From positions 1,532,194-1,596,193 of the forward strand of contig SSBO01000012.1 in NCBI GenBank assembly GCA_005281725.1: a stretch of 64,000 bases of DNA, written 5' to 3'. Positions 15,001-26,341 of the stretch are shown piece after piece. Below the pieces are notes generated by a model. It did no database searches and had not been told where the DNA came from. It was given only the letters and a program-made list of their open reading frames with translations. Made by a program: the position numbers and the translations under genes. The first letter of the stretch is position 1, and each line of letters begins with the position of its first letter. Source of the stretch: Wuchereria bancrofti. Its lineage: Eukaryota > Nematoda > Chromadorea > Rhabditida > Onchocercidae.

Positions 15001-18000
15001 TATATATTTACCTGATCCCCAATGACATCATTTAACCCAAGATATCCCTTACTTTTCTAAATCTTATGTTGAATTGTTATTTGTAAATAAAACTTTTCTG
15101 AAGATAATTCTTTTCAATACATATAATTTCTTAAAAAATATCTTGCTCAAAATGAACCTTATACGGGCTCTCATTGATGTGCTTTCCATCCAGAAATATG
15201 TCAACTTCGTAAATACCAACATCCTGTGGCCGATATTTAAAAATTTTCAAGTGCAAATTTTCATCCACAGTTTCACTCACCAATATTTCTTTTCCAGCTA
15301 TAAAATTTATTTTATATTTACATTAATGCAAATTTACCTAATCTTCAATGATACCATTTAACCCAAGATATCCCTTACTTTTCTAAACCTTATGCTGAAT
15401 TGTTATTCTTCTAAAGATATTTCCTTTTGTATTTAATTCATAATTTTTAACTTCTTACTCACATCATATCCTCTATTAACAACAACCGATCTCATTAAAA
15501 TCCAGTCAGAACTATTTCATCGCTTCGAACAGATAATCCGCATTCAACCTCTCTGTGCTTTGCATTTTTGCGCCACTATAAATTTTAATGGCAAAAAAGG
15601 CGTATAGAAAAGAATCATTAGCTAAACCTTTGACCTTACTTATCCTAAGCTATATCCAAGGCTATTTTAGATCAATTATATGATACTTACACAGTCGACG
15701 AACTCGCATTTGTGGAGGTCCCAATAAACTACCGCTGTAATCTGCATAGACAATTACTTCTTCACCACTTTGAATACCATTTGGTTCGAGACCTCTACCC
15801 CAAATATTGATTTGTGCTAAAAACACAACTATTATCTCATTTTGACCATCTAGAACTGAATACGGTTATTTTTTTCCGAAATCAAAATGAAAAGACATAA
15901 AAATACTTCTATCCAGAAAACATTTCTAGTGAATATTTAACAATATTATAACAAAATGATAGATATTCGCATGTATGATTAAATTACCTTGTGGAATTAC
16001 TGTGAGTGAAAAGGGACTACCAGCAATGCGGTCTCCTTTTTGGAAAACGTTTAATTCATACACACCTTCTCGTTTTGGTATGAACTGACCTTTGAAAGTA
16101 TTACCATCAGACATCACCGGTACCATAAATCCCTTATCGTATGGTGGGACTACCAAAACCTGTAATGCTTCTTGCACCTGCATACAATCCTACATTATTT
16201 AATTACCTTTTTTTCACGATTACTTATGTAACTCATGCTGAATCATTACTAAATACGAACAAAATATAATTTAACAAAATATTGGACATACACATTCTCT
16301 GAAAAATTAAAAAAGTGCAGAAAATATCCTTTTATAATGATTTTATTTCTCTCTCTTCTTTAAGGAGAGACAAACTAAGAAATGTAGAATACCAAAGTAT
16401 CGCTGGAAGCAGAATTAACTTGCGTAAACTAATTAATTAAGGCTAGTTACAAGAAGGTATTTTATACCTCAATCGGATCGTTCCCTGCATTTTCTATCCT
16501 AATTTTAACTGGCATGCCAAGTTGTACGTTTCTATCATATAGCAAATGTGCTCCTTCAACTGCTATTATTTTAGGACTTGCCAACTGAGCGAAGTTACCC
16601 GATACCTCGTCACGAACTACTGCCATAATCTATAAAAATTTTCACATCTGAATGAGCTATAAATGGCGTAATATCAGATTTTTTAAATTTTGAGATGGCT
16701 TACTCTGAAAATCCAGAATTGAAAAATCAGGTATACCGTTGGAAAATTGAACAGGATATACAAAAATTTGCCAAGAGGAAATATTTGATTAAATTTTGAA
16801 TTTAACGATAATGAAATAACCTGATATTCACCGGCAATTTCCGGTCGATAAATGAAATTATAAACGGTTTCTGAAAGTCGGCACACGCTGTAGGGTACCA
16901 ATGACTCCGTTGGCCCTTTAATGTTTACTTCTGGAAGCATAAATGAGTTATTAGTTAAAAAAGTAAATTTCGTATCGACTCCAACAACTGGCATCACGTC
17001 AATATCATGAAATCGACCCATTCGTGGCGTATATTTTGCTCCGGGAAACTGTGAAAGATATGTCATCACACTTCGCTCGTCAACAGCTGGACTGATTAAT
17101 TCTTCTGGTGCAATTAGCTAAAAAAAAAAAAAAATTCAATCAACATCCTTTCATAGCATATAAAAAGAGATAAGAAAATCGATCATTTGGTATTTGAAAG
17201 AAATCAAAAACGAACAGGTGCTATGTTAAGATAATCCTTTGCAAGATTCATTGCTGTACGAGTTGAATGTAAAGCCTGCGATGGTAACCAATTGCGCCAA
17301 TTTACTCCCAAATCAGGTGCACAAGAATCAACCTGGAAGAAATTTGTTGAAACGATGTTTCCAAGATGCAATATAATATCTTATAGAAAAGCTACCTACC
17401 AAAGCACCAAGAAGAATTCCATCATTCCAATCGGATGTAAAGTTGGTAAAAGGGAGTCCAGTTGGTAATTTTCCCTTAAGCCAAGTCATAAGTTTTGTTT
17501 TTGGTGATACATCCTCAATTTTTGTTGCACTGCCTGTATGATCATCCCAAATCTGTTTTGAGATCGAATAATGTAAAATAAGTGTCCAAACTAGACCCAA
17601 AATGAGCTTCAAATTGCGATCTGCTATTGCCGAACTATCTGAAAATATCTATGTGTTTCCTATAATTGCAATAATTTTAATTATATTTTCAATAACAGAA
17701 TAAATCTATCAAAATTAAATCACAAATAAAAATATACCGATATTAACAATTTTAATATGTTCCTCATTTTCCAGAAATTTTAGCGCAAGCGATATATTTT
17801 CTAACTTCTGATGGCGAAAAGTGACCTTTCTACTGTATCGACCAAGAGATCTTCCAGATAATACTTCCACCAAACGAATTAATTTTAAACCTTCTTCAAA
17901 GTCTGTTTCCTGAATCACTTGATAGCAATTTAACAAATTATGTAGACAAGAAAAATAATCTATCTTTCCATTTGTTAGAAATAAAAGACTTCTTTTTCTC

Positions 18001-18631
18001 TTCATTAACTTATTTACCAGTGTTCATTTTACACTTCAATTATTGTCAAAATGATATGGCTACTCGGACTCAGTACAATGCGGTTCTCATGATAAAATGT
18101 CTACAATATTGTAAACGATCATATAGATAAATTTTTGGAAGGAAGAGTCCATAATGCCTGTTATTCAATTATTTCCATTTCCTAAAGTAACATCTCAGTG
18201 AAATATATTAATTTCAAATATAATGAAATATATTAACAGAAATTGACAGTATTAATTGGTAGTATTAAATTTCACTAATAATATTAAACTATTCTATAAT
18301 CTAATAATTTTTTTTTTCTTTAAATAACATACCAAATCAGTGACTTCAACATTTATCGGTTCCAACTTCTGATTAACCCATCGTGTGAAAGTATTCTGTT
18401 GGATTTTTTTCCACGCTGCATCCGGTTGCCGATCTTCTAGAACCATCTGTAATTATATGAAATATAACAGTACGAATTATAATGAAATTCCATATCATTA
18501 ATCTGTTTGATAAAATCAATTTCAAATGAGGTATAATTACTTCAGTATGTAAAAAGAGTCTCACTAATAACTTTTATTTATGAAATTTTTACCTCAAAAG
18601 GTTCATCTTGGCTTATTGTATTCAACGACAT
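3038..18631 (-). CDS. fln-1: Filamin, long form: two CH domains plus about 20 filamin Ig repeats
   Basis: Filamin crosslinks F-actin and anchors membrane proteins to the cortex. Forty exons (high to low): 18593-18631, 18333-18446, 17738-17909, 17400-17638, 17216-17332, 16821-17117, 16468-16629, 15988-16177, 15691-15816, 15158-15297, 14491-14614, 14252-14355, 13761-13959, 13095-13264, 12704-12946, 12529-12625, 12255-12407, 11990-12171, 11684-11849, 11310-11595, 11001-11160, 10710-10902, 10296-10534, 8003-8200, 7317-7601, 7077-7235, 6845-6956, 6602-6708, 6434-6530, 6209-6361, 6033-6109, 5705-5921, 5406-5605, 5081-5179, 4697-4918, 4355-4597, 4031-4103, 3780-3868, 3435-3585, 3038-3222. All phases match: 2,192 aa, close to my memory of the nematode long isoform. 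Residues about 20-250 form the tandem CH actin-binding domain (AWKKIQQNTFTRWVN; DRNLKLILGLVWTLILHYSI; SDWNDGILLGALV; FPGAKYTP). The rest is Ig-filamin repeats with the signature GSPF near each repeat end (for example KGSPFVVQV) and DPSKI linkers. The C-terminus is NVPGSPFAVSF. The start ATG is followed by MSLNTISQDEPFE, with an open CH domain right after. Exon 14 could also end at 13092. Some boundaries may be off by a few bases. Confidence 0.97.
8201..10295 (-). other. Large 2.1-kb fln-1 intron
   Basis: This is the only fln-1 intron over 2 kb; most others are 50-500 bases. It separates the rod repeats encoded upstream from the C-terminal repeats. I found no in-phase exon inside it. The open stretches on the minus strand (8,223-8,492, 9,113-9,319 and 9,907-10,116) are AT-rich, Phe/Lys-rich and lack repeat signatures. 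It could hold an internal promoter for a short isoform; that is inference. Confidence 0.4.
15010..15084. repeat. Intronic direct repeat, copy 1 (fln-1)
   Basis: About 75 bases with core tttaacccaagatatccctt at 15,031 recur at 15,336-15,410, offset 326, with several substitutions (roughly 85-90% identical by eye). The copies lie in the two introns that flank fln-1 exon 10 (15,158-15,297). Confidence 0.85.
15336..15410. repeat. Intronic direct repeat, copy 2 (fln-1)
   Basis: Second copy of the repeat described at 15,010-15,084. The exon between the two copies is not itself duplicated. Confidence 0.85.
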
Positions 18632-21600
18632 TTGTCGTTGGCTTAATTTTACCCGTCAGTAACAATTACACCAACACTGTAAATATGTAATTAACTGTCC
18701 TATGAATATAAGAGAATCCTAGCAAAAAAAAAAAAAAAAAATCAAATTCATGTAACAATTCTTAATGTAAATTTTTGGAATCAGTTAAACATAGAATATC
18801 AGATTAAGGACAAAATTATCTGGAAATTAAATTCGAACATATGAAGAAATGGAATATGTCTCAAACTCAACATAATTATGATAAACATAAAACCAGAGCA
18901 TATTATTCAAAAAAAAAAAAAATCTATAAAAATGTTTTAATGAACGGAAAATACATAAAGATTAGTCTTATAAATTGGGTTAGTTTTATCATATAATATT
19001 TTATTGTATTATTACGTATCTTAGCTGAAACAAATGATATGAAAGTTTCGTAAAAGAAACAGAAACTGGAAAATTAAAGAAATGAATGAAAAAAAAAAGA
19101 AAAAAGATTTTTTTTCTTTTTCCTTTCGTCTTTTTTACAACTAGATTTTTGTATTGACAATGATGATGACAAGAGGAGAAACCAATATAACGGTCAAAAT
19201 GAAAGTTACGCAACTTTTTTTTTTAAGCTTTGTAGTTTTTACCTTCTTTCTTCCTTTTTTTTCTCTCTCTTTCTCTCTTTAAGATTAAATAAACTAAATA
19301 AATGAAATAAGAGTGTAAATCTGAATGTTATTTCCTTTTTGTTACTGCTACCGTTTTTTTTTCTTGTTTTCTTTCTTTTTTGTCATGCAGAAACCAGAAT
19401 TCTGGATATGTTCCTGAAGCACTAGTTTCTGTGAAACAAAAAAAAAAAAAGCATTTGATCTAAATTTGACACTTTTTTCTCCTAATTATTGATAATAATA
19501 ATAATACAACATGGAATAAATGAATAATGAATATTATTTGGAGAATATTTCATTACGCAACTGATTATTTCAATCATTTAATCAATTAATTATCAAGTAA
19601 TTTCAATTTTTTCCAAAAAAAGGAAATGTTCATTGAGCAAGACAAAAAGGAAAAAATGAGATAGGGATCGATTAATTTTATCGTGTCATATTATTTGCTA
19701 AATGTAATTAATGTGTTAATAATGATTGATAAATGAAGTGATTAATCTATAACACAGGAAGAAAAAATTAATAGGACTAAAATATACATATAAATGAAAT
19801 TAAGTATTGAAAAAAATTTGTTTGAAAAAAAAAAAAACCCTCCAAATTCCGTAAAAATATACTTATACCCAAAATTAATTTACACAAATAATCAAATAAA
19901 TTATTTTCTCCTTCATATTCTTTCAAATGAAATAGATGAATGAACTCTTCGTTTTCTTTTTTTTTTTTTCTTTTTTCTTTTTCGTATTAAAAGAATGAAA
20001 GACAAAAAATGAATTGAAATGAATGTGAAAAGTATAATAAATTTATTGTAAAATGCAAGAAATTATTGAATAAGAAAAGAGATGAAAATGAAGATATTAT
20101 AATCGACGATTATATTATACATATATATTATAAAAGAATGGAACAGTAAGAGAAATGATTAATTGAAAATGAATAAAAGAGATAGAAAAGAGGTAAAAAT
20201 GAATTGGGATTAATTTTTAGGAGAATTTTAGTCAATACCATCAAATGTTGTTATGGTTCATATGTTTCTTTTTGTATATTTCGTTAATTTCCACTCCCCA
20301 TTTTCTTTTTCTTTTTTTTTCTTCATTTCACTTTCTTATTTAGCACATGATAAGAATATTTTAGAAATGCAAGAGGAAAGGGAATTTTTTTTTCTTCATT
20401 TTCTTTGTTTTAATCATTTATCATATTGATTATTTGTATCAGCTATCAGTTATAGTATAGCATTTATTCATTAAACATGATAAGGATTATTTGAAATGAA
20501 TGTTTATTATTTTACTAGGGCGTTTGATTAATTTAATAATGTTTAATTTAATCAAAATTTCTGTTTCTTTTATTACAACATATTATATGTAACAGTTGTT
20601 TTCACTTCAACGCATCTCTTTTCATTATATATTTTTCACTCAAATTACTACGATTCAGTTTTTTCTCTCACTTAAATTTTTGTATTTTATTTTTTAGAAA
20701 AAAAATCAAAGGTTAATCTATTTTCTGGGATTGTTTTATCAAACATAAGTTCATTAATATTGTCTGAATCATATCATATTTTGTGTTCTAACTATAACAC
20801 GAAAGGTTGTGCTCTAACTATGATAGAAAAGAATATTTCTCGAGAATGTTTAAATCATATCAAATCATAACGTTCTCGGGGTTATGACTTATAAGTGAAA
20901 AAGATATTAGCAATTTGAAGACTATTTTCCACTTACTATGAGTACCACCTCTTTCGGAAATCCTATAGCCAAATGATATTTTAGCGGCTCATCTCTTTAT
21001 TCCATTTATAATTTAAGTCTAGAAATACTTTTAGTTATGATTCAAATTTAGAAATAGGAGGAATGTTATATAAAAATACTTGCCACCATTCAATTTTACC
21101 AATTTATATTATCATATATATATATAACGTTCAGAGTTATCATAATTTAATACTTAAAATGTAACCTTACACAATTATTTCCATCAATTAAAGCAAAATG
21201 TATTTTTAGAATTTCTCACTTTACTATCTCTGATGACAAATATTACAAACGTAATCGTACGTTGATTACGTCTACATACTCACGCTATTTCATTTATCTA
21301 TCCAATAAGCTTTCTAATAGCTCCTGCGTATGATATAGCTGATCAAATTATCGATAACGTTTGTGATATTAGTCTAATATTTTGATACTTCTACAAGCTC
21401 ATAAATCAACCTAAAAATTGCTTCTTTTGATTTCTTTTTTCTTCTTACTTTCTAGTCTCTATTAAAATTTTATTTTAATTACATTTTCGAACTTAAACAC
21501 ATGTGAACTAGTGATGAGAAAACCTGTTCATCATCACTTAATAAAACCAATAAGTGATGCCAATTTGGGATTTATAACTCATATACCGCAGTCATTTGAA

Positions 21601-23641
21601 ATACCCACTTTACGAATAAGTTAATTAGGGATATAATTCAGATATATGAGATAAGCTAAGATGATTTGTATGTTGCAAAAACCCAGACTGAACTAATCTA
21701 GATTATTTTTAAGAGATCAAATCTTTTCAATATACTCATCAAAATCAAATTTGTCTATTCCTCATCGGATGAGAAAAAACACAGCAATATGGATGAGTAC
21801 TTTTATTATAGTCTATCGATTTCTAAATTTAATTTATAATTAAAATTGGTTTACTACTACAAAGCTCATCTAATCTTTTACGTAAAAGAGAGTACAATAA
21901 AAAAGTGAAAAGAAAAAAAAAAGGAAAGAAAACCATAATATATTATGTCGAATCATTACAAACAAATGTATTAATAATTAAATAGCAATTAATTAGTGAA
22001 GTATGGAAGGAAAAAAAAAATTAACAAACAAGAAGAAAAAATTAGAATTCCCTAAGAAAAGGAAAAATATTTTAACAAAGTACAAATCATCAATAATACA
22101 TCTAAAAACAATCAAACAGCAATGCTAAAATCATCTACTACATTTGATGAGAGAAATTAATAAGAGGGAGAGTAGAAGAGAGGAGGAGGAGGATAGAAAG
22201 AGAAAAAAGAAAAAGGAATTATACAAAAAGGATAGAAATATTACGGTAATATGCCAGTAACAAATAATTATTGTTCCAATCTAATATTTTTTTTTAAAAA
22301 AATAATAGGAAAAAATAAAAGTTTACCTTTACTTATTATTTAGGAAACATTTGTACTTAATAATGTTTACAACTGATTAGAAATTTTCAACTAACTAATA
22401 TTCCCTTTTCTTCTTTTTTTTCACTTTAAAAGTATTTTTGATTGAATTTCTCTTTCTTGCAAATATTTCTCATACTAATAGTTGACAGTATTAAAAAGAA
22501 AAAACTAATTTAATTTTTACAGTTGAACTGAACTAATCTAATTACATCTAATTTTTTTAAAAGAAGTAACATTAAACCTATTTGTTATGTAATAATATTT
22601 AAAACTGATTTTGAAATTTTGAAAAAAAAATGAAAAGATTAGCTTAATTATTTCATTGATTATAACTTATTCATTCAATCTATTTTAAAACTACACATTT
22701 AACTAAATATTAGATGGCATATATGTAATGAAAATACAAAAATAGTTCAATTCATTGGATGAAAAAAAAAAAAAAAAACTCCCATGAATGTATCATCCAG
22801 TATTTCTATTTCTCATACTTTAAAACTTTTCACATCATATTAATGGTTCCTATGCCATCAGTGATGCTTTTTTTTTTTAAATTCTTCCATATTATTAAAA
22901 TGGTAAATGTATTCTGAAATTCCATACATTTCATGTATTACTTCAAGTATAAAACATTTTATCAATAAATGATCCAATTTAATCGATCTAAAAAAAAAAA
23001 AGGAAAGAGAGAAAAGGAACAAATGAAGAATAATGCATCTTATCCATTTTGCATCTTTTAAAGATAATATCAAATTTTTGAATTCATTTATTTTGCAAAA
23101 TATTATTGCAGCTAATAATTGCTCAGCTATATTTTTATAATAACTCTTAATTACACTTATTGTTTTTTAACTCTATGATGACATATTTAAATATTTTTTC
23201 AGAAAATAAAAGCAAAAAAGAAAATGAAAAAAAGGAAAAGGTGCAATAGAAAAAATAGAACATCTGTAAAATTTGATTTAATTCTAAATTATTGCTCATC
23301 TTAAATTCATTTGAAATAACATAAAACAGATTAGCATGATTATTACTATTATATATTACTTTAACTTATACCAATTAATCAAACAAATAAGTATTTAACT
23401 CCTCAAACAGTAATTCTAATCATTTCATTAAATCAAAAAAAGAAAAGCAAACATTCCATATCAAACAATGACACTCTTAGCAAAAGTAAAAATAATAGAA
23501 AAAAAAATGTGTTTCTTGAATGCGTGCAAAAAAAGAATATGTTCGTTACACGTAATGCACAAAGAAAAGAAACAGGAGATTGTGAGAAATGATGATGGAT
23601 TGAATGGAACAAAAGGAAGGGTAGAAAGCGGGTACAAGTGC

Positions 23642-23661
23642 GGGTAGGGTACGGGGATGGG
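23642..23661 (+). other. Canonical G-quadruplex motif
   Basis: The plus strand reads gggtagggtacggggatggg: four runs of three or more G with loops of 2, 3 and 2 bases. Further G runs flank it (ggg upstream at about 23,621-23,631, ggggg at about 23,669). Such a block is striking in an otherwise A/T-dominated region. Confidence 0.8.
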
Positions 23662-23883
23662 AGAAGGCGGGGGAATGGTAGGGTAGAGGTAGAATAGGGA
23701 GTAGCTTGCATGAACGACCGGAAGAAAGGAGGAAAGAAAGGGTTAGATGAACGCGAGAAAGGATTGTAGGCTTCTTCGAGGACAACGAAAAAAGGGATCG
23801 CACTGCATACCAGCATGAATCATTAGAAGGTCATTTTAACGTGTAATGTATGGTTTTAAGTATGTCTATGTATGTGATATAAC

Positions 23884-23977
23884 ATACACATATGTATATA
23901 TGTGTATGTTTGTGTATGTGTGTGTGTGTGTATGTGTGTACACATACATATATATGTATAAAATATGTGTACATAAC
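23884..23977. repeat. TG/TA microsatellite with self-complementary arms
   Basis: Alternating purine-pyrimidine sequence (tgtgtgtgtg core at about 23,918-23,930) bordered by acatacacatatgtatata and tacacatacatatatatgta segments that can pair with each other. Confidence 0.85.
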
Positions 23978-26158
23978 ACGGGTATCAAGCAATATTCAAT
24001 ATTCATTTAGAATTCACAGCCGACACTGATAACGAAATGCAGCCAAAAGAAGAATTTTTTCATTATGCTATAAAAATTATTTCTCAATAAAATTTTTTAC
24101 ACGTAATATTTTCAGGTTATTAAATACTATTTTGTTTTCCTTCCTCTTTTTTTTTCTTTCTTTCACATTATTTCTTTACTCTTGTGCTTATAATTCAATA
24201 TTAAAAAAAGTATATTAAAAAAATTTATCAAATATTAATATAATTTATGTATAATTGTTAATATTCAAAATTATAGTAGTGATATAATAATACATAAAAC
24301 AATGTTTAATATTATTCTTATATTTTGTTTAGTTACAGTATAATAACTATCATTAGAGATAAAATAATTACATTATGATAATGATACTATGAGAATTAGA
24401 CATTTTTATTCAATCAAACAACTTAATTGATCAAAGTATTGTGATAGTGTTTGTCAAAAAAAAAAAAAATTTTTATAATATATTAACTTATAAGAGCTTA
24501 GCATAACATTTACTTTTTTCTCTTCCATTTATTGTAATTTTTTTTTCCAATCTTCAAAATAGCAAAACTATGATAGGACATTGTACCATTAACACTGTTA
24601 ATGATATTAATTTCCAAGATATTGTCACATATCTTTAGGTAATTTCAATGCATTTTGTACAAATATATGCTAATATTATCGATTAGCAGAGAAATTTACA
24701 ATTGTTGGATAATGAAAGTTCAATTGTACTGTTTCTCAGCTACAGTTATCATTATGAATGGCTAAATGAGATGGGAAGAAAGATAAATGATACGATAAGC
24801 GATGATAGTTAATGATTATCAATATCGCTACCAAGAATTACAATCACTTTTGCACATCACGTAGTCTATAAATTTCTCTTTAACAATTCTTATTATGTTA
24901 CTATTTTATCAGCACCTATATAGCAATTATACTACTAAAAAAAAAGAAAGAAAAAACAAGCTTATTCATTGATCTTAATCATTACTACTTTTATCAAATT
25001 AATAATTACACTTATCATTTGTTCATAATTTTCAATAAAATATATCATTCTCCAAAACCGTATTGTTACAGTTATATACGATGATTACTATAATATTTAA
25101 TATTATCGATACCATAAGTATATGGATGCCTTAAAAATTATATTTCTAGATTCAGAAATTGTACTCTTATGAATTGTTATCCTAAATTAGAATTATATAG
25201 TTTGAAGGATTCAGACAAAAATTTAGTCTTGATAATATGAATGGAAATTAATGATTTAAATTTAAGAAATATGATAGATGTAAATTTCTATGCAATAAAT
25301 TGAATGTAATATTTTATATTGTTTAAAAATTTTGGATGGGCATGTAGAATTGTTTAATATCCATGATGTTATATATGTGTGTCGGTGTGTTCATGTGGTG
25401 GTGCATATGTCTCAGTGTATTCGGAATTCGTCAAAAAAAAAAAAAAAAGAATGTCAAACCAATGACGAGAGGTATTCAACATCGTATACCAAAGAATAAG
25501 GAATTTTATCGTGAAATATTGCTCATCGAGTTCTGATTAAGAGTGTTGATGATAAGCATGTCGGTAACATCAATGATTATCTCTCAAACTTATGATTTTA
25601 TTCCAAGAGCTGTAATTTTTCATCTAGTTATATTTCGCCATCGCTCTTCTCTGCCCCAAAACATGATAAATTCAACAATTTGCCCGAATTATGAGAGATT
25701 ACTGAAGTGAGAAATACTGAATGCCTGAATGGCAGTAATAGAATGTCTGAATCATCATCTACTAAATCTATGTGGTGAAGAGATAAGATCTATATAAGTC
25801 ATGATAAAATTAAAAAAAAAAATAATGCAGTATAAAATAAAATGAATTAAGATGAAATACAGTAAATTCTCTTCTATTAGTAATCAAAATCTTTTCAATA
25901 GCTCTGAAATAGCTGCTCTGAAGAAATGGTACTAACAATGTTTGCTTATGTGGTAGTACTGAAATAATAATGCACTTAATTTATTGCACATTATACAGTT
26001 CCATAAAACATAGAAATCTTTTTTCCTTTCATGTTCCATATGTAAAAAACATGGAAACTTATATATAAAAGCAAAAAGAATGCAGATTAAATTTACCGAA
26101 ATAAGGTATCACTATTTGATGGAAAATGTTATATTATTATTGTTTAAGCTAAGCTTCA

Positions 26159-26278
26159 TTAGCGCTCCACTGCATGCTCCAGAATATCGGGTTTATTTCT
26201 CGTATCCATGATCTTCCAATTACTCATAACTCTGAGATCGTTTATACACACAGTCTGTATGATACCAATATAATCCAT
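26159..26278 (-). CDS. Short ORF of 39 codons, unexplained
   Basis: An ATG at 26,278 opens a 39-residue frame ending TAA at 26,159, with clearly more G+C and more varied amino acids (W, C, H, R, D, E) than the surrounding DNA; it begins MDYIGIIQTV and ends LEHAVER. It lies on the same strand just 3' of the SRBD1-like stop (26,342). It could be a small ORF in that gene's 3' UTR, an alternative last exon or chance. No acceptor in good context was seen directly before it. Not recognised. Confidence 0.25.
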   Translation of the reverse strand: MDYIGIIQTVCINDLRVMSNWKIMDTRNKPDILEHAVER

Positions 26279-26341
26279 AAATGCAAAAGAAAACAATAGA
26301 AATAGAGATTAATAGCATTAGATAAGGTTAGAATTTTAAGA

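Larger units (their letters stand above)
18632..26158. other. Gene-poor 7.5-kb region upstream of fln-1
   Basis: No reading frame with splice sites and protein-like composition was found on either strand. The content is AT-rich sequence with many A/T and C/T tracts, a G-rich block at about 23,600-23,770 and a TG/TA microsatellite at about 23,884-23,977. It lies 5' of fln-1 and 3' of the SRBD1-like gene, so fln-1 regulatory DNA or non-coding 5' exons are plausible, but no specific site can be named. Confidence 0.5.

Noticed and set aside
23433..23816. 127-codon Phe/Ser/Pro-rich minus-strand frame
   Set aside because: It is the complement of the G/purine-rich block, which removes stop codons; there is no credible start context, splice site or domain.
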